A stretch of DNA of 64,000 nt from Agrostemma githago (lineage: Eukaryota; Streptophyta; Magnoliopsida; Caryophyllales; Caryophyllaceae). The first letter of the stretch is position 1; each line of letters starts with the position of its first letter. The translations under genes were made by a program, and so were the position numbers. The notes under the pieces are model-generated. The model ran no database searches. It was not told where the DNA came from and saw only the letters and a list, made by a program, of their open reading frames with translations. Positions 12,035 through 25,858 of the stretch are shown here, one piece after another. Where the stretch lies: assembly GCA_958450325.1 (NCBI GenBank), contig OY288251.1:62575666-62639665 (forward strand), read 5' to 3'.

Positions 12035-12427
12035 TTAAGGATTATTCCACACGAAACATTCACCGTGAAAATTCCTACAAGGACCACGTTCAACAATGGT
12101 CCACTCACAATCATCTTCACAAACTCGGTCATCTCTTGAGTATATATACATATCATACCAATACAATTTACTATTTGCCCAATTAAATGAACAATAATAT
12201 TGTGTTGTTCCTATAATATTTGGCTGAAAACTAAACTCATAACCTTGGTCGTATGGCACCAAATGAATCCCTAGATCATTATCTTTTGATTTACAATGAA
12301 TACTTAGGGTTTGTTTATTGTGCAGCCTATTTGTAATCAACACTCTTGTTCTTGCTTCACATTTTGTAATAGCTACAATGAATATTGTAACAAAAAGAAA
12401 AAAAGTGATTATGCTTTTTGGATGCAT
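12035..12427 (-). CDS. S-protein homologue (SPH), copy 5
   Basis: Open 130-codon copy with Lys82 to Asn in the CSF-x-W motif, the only copy with this change. First S-class copy: its Glu64-Phe65 codons are GAG TTT instead of GAA TTC. The poly(A) hexamer is TATAAA, and the 128-bp segment is missing upstream. TATA box at 12474-12485. Confidence 0.92.
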   Translation of the reverse strand: MHPKSIITFFLFVTIFIVAITKCEARTRVLITNRLHNKQTLSIHCKSKDNDLGIHLVPYDQGYEFSFQPNIIGTTQYYCSFNWANSKLYWYDMYIYSRDDRVCEDDCEWTIVERGPCRNFHGECFVWNNP

Positions 12428-14683
12428 TTTTTTTGTTGATATGATTATTGTTATTCATGTAAGCATTGACATGTTATATATATAGACATATTCCCTCCGA
12501 GTTCCTATTTGAACTACATCTCTTAATATACATATGCATCGCATATGATTCAAGTGAATAAGGTAGTATATTAGTAAATAAGGAAGTAAATAAAATACTT
12601 GCAATACTTTCTAATACTTAGAGACCTGTCGGACACACTTCGTAGTATCCGGAGACTCGTCGGTAAGTAGTACAATGTTTGAATATTTAAGATTTGATTC
12701 GTAACTTTGAGTCTATGCGGCTTTAATTTTTGTTTTGTTATTTTACGATAATTGCGATAGTGTAATTAACCAAACCTATACGGAGTAGTATTTTAGATAT
12801 AAAAATCTTCAAAATCTCTTTGTTTAAATTTGTATATTGATTTTATTTTTTTGTCGTGTCAAGTGTTGTATACATGTTTGTGTCAATCCTACCTAGGCTT
12901 TCGCGCAACTAATAGATTATCGACCGACGGTGGTTTATTGCGTAACGACCCTCTCAAATGTTCTCGGTTGGTGCCAAAAGAGTTGTGGCCATATTATCTT
13001 TGGACTCGAGGAATACCCTGTAGAAATTTCAAACATTTATATTTTCGACCCCCGAAACTCAGATAAAAAAAAGTGGAAAATACACTTCATTTTATACCAA
13101 TTTCAAAGTCGGACAGGGCTGCGTCTTATCTTCTCCCAATTTTTACACCACGTGTCATGGTTCTTTTTACGATGAAACTGGTTCGATTTCAAGCATAAAA
13201 AACAAGTATATGTTGCTTTCGTGTGACGAACAAGTTGTTAACCGACGATGGTGAATCGCGCGGGCATATAATATGAGCCGAGTAACACCCCGTAAAATTT
13301 TCGATCATTTTTATATCGGACCCCAGAATCTCTAAAAAATGTGGATAATACACTTCATTTTCAACCGATTTGGGGGGTCGGACATGGCAACGTTTTAACT
13401 ACTCCCGATTTTTATACCACGTGTCGTGGGTCGATTAACAATGCAAATTGTTCGATTTCAAGGCCAAACAAAAAGTATGCATAACATTCGCACGACTACT
13501 ATATTATCAATCATCGATGGTTTATTGCGTAACGACACTTTTAAATGTTCTATGTTGCTGCTAAAAAAATTTGTGGGCATATTATATGGGCCGGGGAACA
13601 CCCGATAAGGTTTTCGGCCATTTTTTTACCGGATCCCCGAATCTCATAAAAACGTGGATAATACACTTCATTTTAAGCCGTGTTTGGGGTAAGACAGGGC
13701 AGCGTCTTATCTTCTCTCGATTTTTAAACCTTATATTCTCGGTCGCTTCATGATGTTCTCGCTCGATTCCAAGACCAAACAACAAGTATACGTAGATTTC
13801 GAGTTAAATAGATTGTCGACCGATGCGTAACGACATCTTTGAATGTTCTTTGTTGCGGATAATATTTTGTGTGGGCATATTGTAAGACCCGACGAACTCC
13901 CCGTAAAATTGTCGGCCATTTTTTTATTTTAGACCCCTTAATCTCAGAAAAATGTGGATAATATAGTTTATTTTCAGCCGTTTTGGGGGTCGGGAATGAC
14001 AACGTTTTTTCTTGTCCCAATTTGTATACAACGTGTCATGGGTCGCTTCATGATTTAATCGTTCAATTTCAAGCCAATTCAACAAGTATACGCATCTTTA
14101 GCGGGGTTAATAAATGCACTGTCGATCAGTGATGGTTTATTGCGTAACGATACCCTCGAATGTTCTCCGTTGCGGATGAAATTTTGTGTGGGCATATTAT
14201 AAGAGCCGCGGAACACCCCGTAAAATTTTCAGCAATTTTTATTTTGGACCCCCGACTCTCAGAGTAACATGGATAATACACTTCATTTTCAGCCGTTTTG
14301 GGGGTCGGCCCAGAGAACGTTTTTTGTTGTTCCAATTTATTAATAGATTGTCGACCGACGATGGAATATTGCGTAACGACATTTTGCCCAAAAAATACGA
14401 AAGACGACATCAAAATGATAATATTAATGGGGTAAAAACACATACAAATCTCGACTTATCACCTGGATATGAATCACCCAAAAACCGCTTTAAATATAAA
14501 AAATAACCGATGTGAATAGGATTTTTCTAATACATCAGCATCATAATAATACAAGAAATAGTTACTTATAATTATTATATTCTTGTAAATAAATAACTTA
14601 TTGGAAATATATTTTTCTCAATTATTTATTCTAATTTTGACATAATCGGCCCTTTTTTAGCTTTGTCTTCGCGTTTGTTGGAC
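12428..14683. repeat. Spacer 5 (S class)
   Basis: The 128-bp segment is absent (GTCGG joins TAAGTAG near 12664). The sub-repeat block runs about 12910-14395. The start of the fourth sub-repeat near 13,820 has lost roughly a dozen bases of its anchor, which explains the 2649-bp unit length. Confidence 0.85.
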
Positions 14684-15076
14684 TTAAGGATTATTCCACA
14701 CGAAACATTCACCGTGAAAATTCCTACAAGGACCACGTTCAACAATGGTCCACTCACAATCATCTTCACAAACTCGGTCATCTCTTGAGTATATATACAT
14801 ATCATACCAATACAATTTACTATTTGCCCACTTAAATGAACAATAATATTGTGTTGTTCCTATAATATTTGGCTGAAAACTGAATTCATAACCTTGGTCG
14901 TATGGCACCAAATGAATCCCTAGATCATTATCTTTTGATTTACAATGAATACTTAGGGTTTGTTTATTGTGCAGCCTATTTGTAATCAACACTCTTGTTC
15001 TAGCTTCACATTTTGTAATAGCTACAATGAATATTGTAACAAAAAGAAAAAATGTTATTATGCTTTTTGGATGCAT
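14684..15076 (-). CDS. S-protein homologue (SPH), copy 6
   Basis: Open 130-codon copy with the same protein as copy 1, although silent differences are present in the signal-peptide codons. L class (GAA TTC codons, AATAAA, 128-bp segment upstream) lying between S-class copies 5 and 7. TATA box at 15123-15134. Confidence 0.93.
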   Translation of the reverse strand: MHPKSIITFFLFVTIFIVAITKCEARTRVLITNRLHNKQTLSIHCKSKDNDLGIHLVPYDQGYEFSFQPNIIGTTQYYCSFKWANSKLYWYDMYIYSRDDRVCEDDCEWTIVERGPCRNFHGECFVWNNP

Positions 15077-17474
15077 TTTTTTTGTTGATATGATTATTAT
15101 TATTCATGTAAGCATTGACATGTTATATATATAGACATATTCCCTCCGAGTTCCTATTTGAACTACATCTCTTGATATACATATGCATCGCATATGATTC
15201 AAGTGAATAAGGTAGTATATTAGTAAATAAGGAAGTAAATAAAATACTTGCAATACTGTCTAATACTTGGAGACCTGTCGGTCACGCTTCGTAGTATCCA
15301 GAGACTCGTCGGAGTTGTCTAACGTTGTTTATGGGATTCTGGACTTTAATAAATATTAACAATATTGTAGTTTTATGGTGGATACTTGATGCTATAAACA
15401 CATAATATAAGACTAAAAAAATTAAATAATAATTATATTATAAGTAGTACAATGTTTGAATATTTGAGATTTGATTCGTAACTTTGAGTCTATGCGGCTT
15501 TAATTTTTGTTTTGTTGTTTTACGATAATTGCGATAGTGTAATTAACCAAACCTATACGGAGTAGTATTTTAGATATAAAAATCTTCAAAATCTTTTTGT
15601 TTAAATTTGTATATTGATTTTATTTTTTTGTCGTGTCAAGTGTTGTATACATGTTTTTGTCAGTCCTACCTAGGCTTTCGCGCAACTAATAGATTATCGA
15701 CCGACGGTGGTTTATTGCGTAACGACACTCTCAAATGTTCTCGGTTGGTGCCAAAAGAGTTGTGGCCATATTATCTTTGGACTCGAGGAATACCCTGTAG
15801 AAATTTCACACATTTATATTTTCGACCCCCGAAACTCAGATAAAAAAAAGTGGAAAATACACTTCATTTTATACCAATTTCAGAGTCGGACAGGGCTGCG
15901 TCTTATCTTCTCCCAATTTTTACACCACGTGTCATGGTTCTTTTTACGATGAAACTGGTTCGATTTCAAGCATAAAAAACAAGTATATGTTGCTTTCGTG
16001 TGACGAACAAGTTGTTAACCGACGATGGTTTATCGCGCGGGCATATAATATGAGCCGAGTAACACCCCGTAAAATTTTCGATCATTTTTTATTTCGGACC
16101 CCAGAATCTCTAAAAAAATGTGGATAATACACTTCATTTTCAACCGATTTGGGGGGTCGGACATGGCAACGTTTTAACTACTCCCGATTTTTATACCACG
16201 TGTCGTGGGTCGATTAACAATGCAAATTGTTCGATTTCAAGGCCAAACAAAAAGTATGCATAACATTCGCGCGACTACTATATTATCAATCAACGATGGT
16301 TTATTGCGTAACGACACTTTTAAATGTTCTATGTTGCTGCTAAAAAAATTTGTGGGCATATTATATGGCCCGGGGAACACCCGATAAGGTCTTCGGCCAT
16401 TTTTTTACCGGACCCCCCGAATCTCATAAAAACGTGGATAATACACTTCATTTTAAGCCGTGTTTGGGGTAAGACAGGGCAGCGTCTTATCTTCTTCCGA
16501 TTTTTAAACCTTATATTCTCGGTCGCTTCACGATGTTCTCGCTCGATTCCTAGCCCAAACAACAAGTATACGTAGATTTCGAGTGACAAATAGATTGTCG
16601 ACCGATGACGTTTTATTGCGTAACGACATCTTCGAATGTTTTTTGTTGCGGATAATATTATGTGTTGGCATATTGTAAGACCCGTCGAACTCCCCGTAAA
16701 ATTGTCGGCCATTTTTTTATTTTGGACCCCTGAATCTCAGAAAAATGTGAATAATATACTTTATTTTCAGCCATTTTGGGGGTCGGGAATGACAGCGTTT
16801 TTTCTTGTCCCAATTTGTATACAACGTGTCATGGGTCGCTTCATGATTTAATCGTTCAATTTCAAGCCAATTCAACAAGTATACGCATCTTTAACGGGGT
16901 TAATAAATGCACTGTCGATCGGTGATGGTTTATTGCGTAACGATACCCTCGAATGTTCTCCGTTGCGGATGAAATTTTGTGTGGGCATATTATAAGAGCC
17001 GCGGAACACCCCGTAAAATTTTCAGCAATTTTTATTTTGGACCCCCGAATCTCAGAGTAACGTGGATAATACACTTCATTTTCTGCCGTTTTGGGGGTCG
17101 GCCCAGAGAACGTTTTTTGTTGTTTCAATTTATTAATAGATTGTCGACCGACGATGGTATATTGCGTAACGACATTTTGCCCAAAAAATACGAAAGGCGA
17201 CATCAAAATGATAATATTAATGGGGTAAAAACACATACAAATCTCGACTTATCACCTGGATATGAATCACCCAAAAACCGCTGCAATATAAAAAATAACC
17301 GATGTGAATAGGATTTTTCTAATACATCAGCATCATAATAATACAAGAAATAGTTACTTATAATTATTATATTCTTGTAAATAAATAACTTATTGGAAAT
17401 ATATTTTTCTCAATTATTTATACTAATTTTGACATAATCGACCCTTTTTTAGCTCTGTCTTCGTGTGGTTGGAC
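15077..17474. repeat. Spacer 6 (L class)
   Basis: Promoter of copy 6, 128-bp L segment, sub-repeat block (about 15690-17175) and S-type 3' flank of copy 7. No additional gene is seen. Confidence 0.85.
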
Positions 17475-17867
17475 TTAAGGATTATTCCACACGAAACATT
17501 CACCGTGAAAATTCCTACAAGGACCACGTTCAACAATGGTCCACTCACAATCATCTTCACAAACTCGGTCATCTCTTGAGTACATATACATATCATACCA
17601 ATACAATTTACTATTTGCCCACTTAAATGAACAATAATATTGTGTTGTTCCTATAATATTTGGCTGAAAACTAAACTCATAACCTTGGTCGTATGGCACC
17701 AAATGAATCCCTAGATCATTATCTTTTGATTTACAATGAATACTTAGGGTTTGTTTATTGTGCAGCCTATTTGTAATCAACACTCTTGTTCTTGCTTCAC
17801 ATTTTGTAATAGCTACAATGAATATTGTAACTAAAAGAAAAAAAGTGATTATGCTTTTTGGATGCAT
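17475..17867 (-). CDS. S-protein homologue (SPH), copy 7
   Basis: Open 130-codon S-class copy with Phe12 to Leu in the signal peptide and Ile95 to Met just before the Cys-rich end. Both changes are conservative. TATA box from 17914. Confidence 0.92.
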   Translation of the reverse strand: MHPKSIITFFLLVTIFIVAITKCEARTRVLITNRLHNKQTLSIHCKSKDNDLGIHLVPYDQGYEFSFQPNIIGTTQYYCSFKWANSKLYWYDMYMYSRDDRVCEDDCEWTIVERGPCRNFHGECFVWNNP

Positions 17868-20136
17868 TTTTTTTGTTGATATGATTATTATTATTCATGT
17901 AAGCATTGACATGTTATATATATAGACATATTCCCTCCGAGTTCCTATTTGAACTACATCTCATGATATACATATGCATCGCATATGATTCAAGTGAACA
18001 AGGTAGTATATTAGTAAATAAGGAAGTAAATAAAATACTTGCAATACTTTCTAATACTTGGAGACCTGTCGGACACACTTCGTAGTATCCGGAGACTCGT
18101 CGGTAAGTAGTACAATGTTTGAATATTTAAGATTTGATTCGTAACTTTGAGTCTATGCGGCTTTAATTTTTGTTTTGTTGTTTTACGATAATTGCGATAG
18201 TGTAATTAACCAAACCTATACGGAGTAGTATTTTAGATATAAAAATCTTCAAAATCTCTTTGTTTAAATTTGTATATTGATTTTATTTTTTTGTCGTGTC
18301 AAGTGTTGTATACATTTTTGTGTCAATCCTACCTAGGCTTTCGCGCAACTAATAGATTATCGACCGACGGTGGTTTATTGCGTAACGACACTCTCAAATG
18401 TTCTCGGTTGGTGCCAAAAGAATTGTGGCCATATTATCTTTGGACTCGAGGAATACCCTGTAGAAATTTCAAACATTTATATTTTCGACCCCCGAAACTC
18501 AGATAAAAAAACGTGGAAAATACACTTCATTTTATACCAATTTCGAAGTCGGACAGGGCTGCGTCTTATCTTCTCCCTATTTTTACACCATGTGTCACGG
18601 TTCTTTTTACGTTGAAACTGGTTCGATTTCAAGCATAAAAAACAAGTATACGTTGCTTTCATGTGACGAACAGGTTGTTAACCGACGATGGTTTATCGCA
18701 CGGGCATATAATATGAGCCGAGTAACCACCCGTAAAATTTTCGACCATTTTTTATTTCGGACCCCACAATCTCTAAAAAACGTGGATAATACACTTCATT
18801 TTCAACCGAGTTGGGGGGTCGGACATGGCAACGTCTTAACTACTCCCGATTTTTATACCACGTGTCGTGGGTCGATTAACAATGCAAATTGTTCGATTTC
18901 AAGGCCAAACAAAAAGTATGCATAACATTCGCGCGACTACTATATTATCAATCGACGATGGTTTATTGCGTAACGACACTTTTAAATGTTCTATGTTGCT
19001 GCTAAAAAAATTTGTGGGCATATTGTATGGCCCGGGGAACACCCGATAAGGTTTTCGGCCATTTTTTTACCGGATCCCCGAATCTCATAAAAACGTGGAT
19101 AATACACTTCATTTTAAGCCGTGTTTGGGGTAAGACAGGGCAGCGTCTTATCTTCTCTCGATTTTTAAACCTTATATTCTCGGTCGCTTCACGATAATCT
19201 CGCTCGATTATAAGACCAAACAACAAGTATACGTAGATTTCGAGTGACAAATAGATTGTCGACCGATGACGTTTTATTGCGTAACGACATCTTCGAATGT
19301 TCTTTGTTGCGGATAATATTTTGTGTGGGCATATTGTAAGACCCGACGAACTCCCCGTAAAATTGTCGGCCATTTTTTTATTTTAGACCCCTTAATCTCA
19401 GAAAAATGTGGTTAATATACTTTATTTTCAGCCGTTTTGGGGGTCGGGAATGACAACGTTTTTTCTTGTCCCAATTTGTATACAACGTGTCATGGGTCGC
19501 TTCATGATTTAATCGTTCAATTTCAAGCCAATTCAACAAGTATACGCATCTTTACCGGGGTTAATAAATGCACTGTCGATCGGTGATGGTTTATTGCGTA
19601 ACGATACCCTCGAATGTTCTCCGTTGCGGATGAAATTTTGTGTGGGCATTTTATAAGAGCCGCGGAACACCCCGTAAAATTTTCAGCATTTTTTATTTCG
19701 GACCCCCGAATCTCAGAATAACGTGGATAATACACTTCATTTTCAGCCGTTTTGGGGGTCGGCCCCGACAACGTTTTTTGTTGTTCCAATTTATTAATAG
19801 ATTGTCGACCGACGATGGTATATTGCGTAACGACATTTTGCCCAAAAAATATGAAAGACGACATCAAAATGATAATATTAATGGGGTAAAAACACATACA
19901 AATCTCGACTTATCACCTGGATATGAATCACCCAAAAACCGCTGCAATATAAAAAATAACCGATGTGAATAGGATTTTTCTAATACATCAGCATCATAAT
20001 AATACAAGAAATAGTTACTTATAATTATTATATTCTTGTAAATAAATAACTTATTGGAAATATTTTTTTCTCAATTATTTATACTAATTTTGACATAATC
20101 GGCCCTTTTTTAGCTCTGTCTTCGCGTTTGTTGGAC
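17868..20136. repeat. Spacer 7 (S class)
   Basis: No 128-bp segment. Sub-repeat block about 18350-19835. 3' flank of copy 8. No additional gene is seen. Confidence 0.85.
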
Positions 20137-20529
20137 TTAAGGATTATTCCACACGAAACATTCACCGTGAAAATTCCTACAAGGACCACGTTCAACAATG
20201 GTCCACTCACAATCATCTTCACAAACTCGGTCATCTCTTGAGTATATATACATATCATACCAATACAATTTACTATTTGCCCACTTAAATGAACAATAAT
20301 ATTGTGTTGTTCCTATAATATTTGGCTGAAAACTAAACTCATAACCTTGGTCGTATGGCACCAAATGAATCCCTAGATCATTATCTTTTGATTTACAATG
20401 AATACTTAGGGTTTGTTTATTGTGCAGCCTATTTGTAATCAACACTCTTGTTCTTGCTTCACATTTTGTAATAGCTACAATGAATATTGTAACAAAAAGA
20501 AAAAAAGTGATTATGCTTTTTGGATGCAT
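20137..20529 (-). CDS. S-protein homologue (SPH), copy 8
   Basis: Open 130-codon S-class copy whose protein is identical to copies 1 and 6 despite the different class, so L and S differ here only by silent sites. TATA box from 20576. The left arm of the upstream inverted repeat is changed (CATATT). Confidence 0.93.
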   Translation of the reverse strand: MHPKSIITFFLFVTIFIVAITKCEARTRVLITNRLHNKQTLSIHCKSKDNDLGIHLVPYDQGYEFSFQPNIIGTTQYYCSFKWANSKLYWYDMYIYSRDDRVCEDDCEWTIVERGPCRNFHGECFVWNNP

Positions 20530-22800
20530 TTTTTTTGTTGATATGATTATTATTATTCATGTAAGCATTGACATGTTATATATATAGACATATTCCCTCC
20601 GAGTTCCTATTTGAACTACATCTCTTGATATACATATTCATCGCATATGATTCAAGTGAATAAGGTAGTATATTAGTAAATAAGGAAGTAAATAAAATAC
20701 TTGCAATACTTTCTAATACTTGGAGACCTGTCGGACACACTTCGTAGTATCCGGAGACTCGTCGGTAAGTAGTACAATGTTTGAATATTTAAGATTTGAT
20801 TCGTAACTTTGAGTCTATGCGGCTTTAATTTTTGTTTTGTTGTTTTACGATAATTGCGATAGTGTAATTAACCAAACCTATACGGAGTAGTATTTTAGAT
20901 ATAAAAATCTTCAAAATCTCTTTGTTTAAATTTGTATATTGATTTTATTTTTTTGTCGTGTCAAGTGTTGTATACATTTTTGTGTCAATCCTACCTAGGC
21001 TTTCGCGCAACTAATAGATTATCGACCGACGGTGGTTTATTGCGTAACGACACTCTCAAATGTTCTCGGTTGGTGCCAAAAGAATTGTGGCCATATTATC
21101 TTTGGACTCGAGGAATACCCTGTAGAAATTTCAAACATTTATATTTTCGACCCCCGAAACTCAGATAAAAAAACGTGGAAAATACACTTCATTTTATACC
21201 AATTTCTAAGTCGGATAGGGCTGCGTCTTATCTTCTCCGAATTTTTACACCATGTGTCACGGTTCTTTTTACGTTGAAACTGGTTCGATTACAAGCATAA
21301 AAAACAAGTATACGTTGCTTTCATGTGACGAACAGGTTGTTAACCGACGATGGTTTATCGCACGGGCATATAATATGAGCCGAGTAACATCCCGTAAAAT
21401 TTTCGACCATTTTTTATTTCGGACCCCACAATCTCTAAAAAACGTGGATAATACACTTCATTTTCAACCGAGTTAGGGGGTCGGACATGGCAACGTCTTA
21501 ACTACTCCCGATTTTTATACCACGTGTCGTGGGTCGATTAACAATGCAAATTGTTCGATTTCAAGGCCAAACAAAAAGTATGCATAACATTCGCGCGACT
21601 ACTATATTATCAATCAACGATGGTTTATTGCGTAACGACACTTTTAAATGTTCTATGTTGCTGCTAAAAAAATTTGTGGGCATATTATATGGCCCGGGGA
21701 ACACCCGATAAGGTTTTCGGCCATTTTTTTACCGGACCCCCCGAATCTCATAAAAACGTGGATAATACACTTCATTTTAAGCCGTGTTTAGGGTAAGACA
21801 GGGCAACGTCTTATCTTCTCCCGATTTTTAAACCTTATATTCTCGGTCGCTTCACGATGTTCTCGCTCGATTCCTAGCCCAAACAACAAGTATACGTAGA
21901 TTTCGAGTGACAAATAGATTGTCGACCGATGACGTTTTATTGCGTAACGACATCTTCGAATGTTTTTTGTTGCGGATAATATTTTGTGTTGGCATATTGT
22001 AAGACCCGTCGAACTCCCCGTAAATTTGTCGGCCATTATTTTATTTTGGACCCCTGAATCTCAAAAAAATGTGAATAATATACTTTATTTTCAGCCGTTT
22101 TGGGGGTCGGGAATGACAGCGTTTTTTCTTGTCCCAATTTGTATACAACGTGTCATGGGTCGCTTCATGATTTAATCGTTCAATTTCAAGCCAATTCAAC
22201 AAGTATACGCATCTTTAGCGGGGTTAATAAAGGAACTGTCGATCAGTGATGGTTTATTGCGTAACGATACCCTCGAATGTTCTCCGTTGCGGATGAAATT
22301 TTGTGTGGGCATATTATAAGAGCCGCGGAACACCCCGTAAAATTTTCAGCAATTTTTATTTCGGACCCCCGAATCTCAGAATAACGTGGATAATACACTT
22401 CATTTTCAGCCGTTTTGGGGGTCGGCCCCGACAACGTTTTTTGTTGTTCCAATTTATTCATAGATTGTCGACCGACGATGGTATATTGCGTAACGACATT
22501 TTGCCCAAAAAATATGAAAGACGACATCAAAATGATAATATTAATGGGGTAAAAACACATACAAATCTCGACTTATCACCTGGATATGAATCACCCAAAA
22601 ACCGCTGTAAATATAAAAAATAACCGATGTGAATAGGATTTTTCTAATACATCAGCATCATAATAATACAAGAAATAGTTACTTATAATTATTATATTCT
22701 TGTAAATAAATAACTTATTGGAAATATATTTTTCTCAATTATTTATACTAATTTTGACATAATCGGCCCTTTTTTAGCTCTGTCTTCGCGTTTGTTGGAC
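20530..22800. repeat. Spacer 8 (S class)
   Basis: No 128-bp segment. Sub-repeat block about 21010-22500. From about 21,530 onward this sequence is almost identical to the sequence 5460 bp further on (26,990 onward). Confidence 0.85.
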
Positions 22801-23193
22801 TTAAGGATTATTCCACACGAAACATTCACCGTGAAAATTCCTACAAGGACCACGTTCAACAATGGTCCACTCACAATCATCTTCACAAACTCGGTCATCT
22901 CTTGAGTATATATACATATCATACCAATACAATTTACTATTTGCCCACTTAAATGAACAATAATATTGTGTTGTTCCTATAATATTTGGCTGAAAACTAA
23001 ACTCATAACCTTGGTCGTATGGCACCAAATGAATCCCTAGATCATTATCTTTTGATTTACAATGAATACTTAGGGTTTGTTTATTGTGCAGCCTATTTGT
23101 AATCAACACTCTTGTTCTTGCTTCACATTTTGTAATAGCTACAATGAATATTGTAACAAAAAGAAAAAAAATGATTATGCTTTTTGGATGCAT
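22801..23193 (-). CDS. S-protein homologue (SPH), copy 9
   Basis: Open 130-codon S-class copy with Thr8 to Ile in the signal-peptide core, shared only with copy 11 because the two lie in a recently duplicated two-unit block. TATA box from 23241. Confidence 0.92.
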   Translation of the reverse strand: MHPKSIIIFFLFVTIFIVAITKCEARTRVLITNRLHNKQTLSIHCKSKDNDLGIHLVPYDQGYEFSFQPNIIGTTQYYCSFKWANSKLYWYDMYIYSRDDRVCEDDCEWTIVERGPCRNFHGECFVWNNP

Positions 23194-25465
23194 TTTTTTT
23201 TGTTGATATGATTATTATTATTCATGTAAGCATTGACATGTTATATATATAGACATATTCCCTCCGAGTTCCTATTTGAACTACATCTCTTGATATACAT
23301 ATGCATCGCATATGATTCAAGTGAATAAGGTAGTGTATTAGTAAATAAGGAAGTAAATAAAATACTTGCAATACTTTCTAATACTTGGAGACCTGTCGGA
23401 CACACTTCGTAGTATCCGGAGACTCGTCGGTAAGTAGTACAATGTTTGAATATTTAAGATTTGATTCGTAACTTTGAGTCTATGCGGGTTTAATTTTTGT
23501 TTTGTTATTTTACGATAATTGCGATAGTGTAATTAACCAAACCTATACGGAGTAGTATTTTAGATATAAAAATCTTCAAAATCTCTTTGTTTAAATTTGT
23601 ATATTGATTTTATTTTTTTTGTCGTGTCAAGTGTTGTATACATGTTTGTGTCAATCCTACCTAGGCTTTCGCGCAACTAATAGATTATCGACCGACGGTG
23701 GTTTATTGCGTAACGACACTCTCAAATGTTCTCGGTTGGTGCCAAAAGAATTGTGGCCATATTATCTTTGGACTCGAGGAATACCCTGTAGAAATTTCAA
23801 ACATTTATATTTTCGACCCCCGAAACTCAGATAAAAAAACGTGGAAAATACATTTCATTTTATACCAATTTTGGAGTCGGACAGGGCTGCGTCTTATCAT
23901 CTCCCAATTTTTACACCACGTGTCATGGTTCTTTTTACGATGAAACTGGTTCGATTTCAAGCATAAAAAACAAGTATACGTTGCTTTCATATGACGAACA
24001 GGTTGTTAACCGACGATGGTTTATCGCACGGGCATATAATATGAGCCGAGTAACACCCCGTAAAATTTTCGACCATTTTTTATTTCGGACCCCACATTCT
24101 CTAAAAAACGTGGATAATACACTTCATTTTCAACCGAGTTGGTGGGTCGGACATGGCAACGTCTTAACTACTCCCGATTTTTATACCACGTGTCGTGGGT
24201 CGATTAACAATGCAAATTGTTCGATTTCAAGGCCAAACAAAAAGTATGCATAACATTCGCGCGACTACTATATTATCAATCGACGATGGTTTATTGCATA
24301 ACGACACTTTTAAATGTTCTATGTTGCTGCTAAAAAAATTTGTGGGCATATTGTATGGCCCGGGGAACACCCGATAAGGTTTTCGGCCATTTTTTTACCG
24401 GATCCCCGAATCTCATAAAAACGTGGATAATACACTTCATTTTAAGCCGTGTTTGGGGTAAGACAGGGCAGCGTCTTATCTTCTCTCGATTTTTAAACCT
24501 TATATTCTCGGTCGCTTCACGATGTTCTCGCTCGATTCCAAGACCAAACAACAAGTATACGTAGATTTCGAGTGACAAATAGATTGTCGACCGATGACGT
24601 TTTATTGTGTAACGGCATCTTCGAATGTTCTTTGTTGCGGATAATATTTTGTGTGGGCATATTGTAAGACCCGACGAACTCCCCGTAAAATTATCGGCCA
24701 TTTTTTTATTTTAGACCCCTTAATCTCAGAAAAATGTGGATAATATAGTTTATTTTCAGCCGTTTTGGGGGTCGGGAATGACAACGTTTTTTCTTGTCCC
24801 AATTTGTATACAACGTGTCATGGGTCGCTTCATGATTTAATCGTTCAATTTCAAGCCAATTCAACAAGTATACGCATCTTTAGCGGGGTTAATAAATGCA
24901 CTGTCGATCAGTGATGGTTTATTGCGTAACGATACCCTCGAATGTTCTCCGTTGCGGATGAAATTTTGTGTGGGCATATTATAAGAGCCGCGGAACACCC
25001 CATAAAATTTTCAGCAATTTTTATTTTGGACCCCCGAATCTCAGAGTAACGTGGATAATACACTTCATTTTCTGCCGTTTTGGGGGTCGGCCCAGAGAAC
25101 GTTTTTTGTTGTTCCAATTTATTAATAGATTGTCGACCGACGATGGTATATTGCGTAACGACATTTTGCCCAAAAAATATGAAAGGCGACATCAAAATGA
25201 TAATATTAATGGGGTAAAAACACATACAAATCTCGACTTATCACCTGGATATGAATCACCCAAAAACCGCTTTAAATATAAAAAATAACCGATGTGAATA
25301 GGATTTTTCTAATACATCAGCATCATAATTATACAAGAAATAGTTACTTATAATTATTATATTCTTGTAAATAAATAACTTATTGGAAATATATTTTTCT
25401 CAATTATTTATTCTAATTTTGTCATAATCGGCCCTTTCTTAGCTTTGTCTTCGCGTTTGTTGGAC
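23194..25465. repeat. Spacer 9 (S class)
   Basis: No 128-bp segment. Sub-repeat block about 23680-25165. It carries the marker TGTGTAACGGCATC at 24606, which recurs only at 30067 (spacer 11). Confidence 0.85.
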
Positions 25466-25858
25466 TTAAGGATTATTCCACACGAAACATTCACCGTGAA
25501 AATTCCTACAAGGACCACGTTCAACAATGGTCCACTCACAATCATCTTCACAAACTCGGTCATCTCTTGAGTATATATACATATCATACCAATACAATTT
25601 ACTATTTGCCCACTTAAATGAACAATAATATTGTGTTGTTCCTAAAATATTTGGCTGAAAACTGAATTCATAACCTTGGTCGTATGGCACCAAATGAATC
25701 CCTAGATCATTATCTTTTGATTTACAATGAATACTTAGGGTTTGTTTATTGTGCAGCCTATTTGTAATCAACACTCTTGTTCTTGCTTCACATTTTGTAA
25801 TAGCTACAATGAATATTGTAACAAAAAGAAAAAAAGTGATTATGCTTTTTGGATGCAT
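25466..25858 (-). CDS. S-protein homologue (SPH), copy 10
   Basis: Open 130-codon L-class copy with Ile72 to Leu as in copy 3. TATA box from 25908. Full set of Cys and signal peptide. Confidence 0.92.
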   Translation of the reverse strand: MHPKSIITFFLFVTIFIVAITKCEARTRVLITNRLHNKQTLSIHCKSKDNDLGIHLVPYDQGYEFSFQPNILGTTQYYCSFKWANSKLYWYDMYIYSRDDRVCEDDCEWTIVERGPCRNFHGECFVWNNP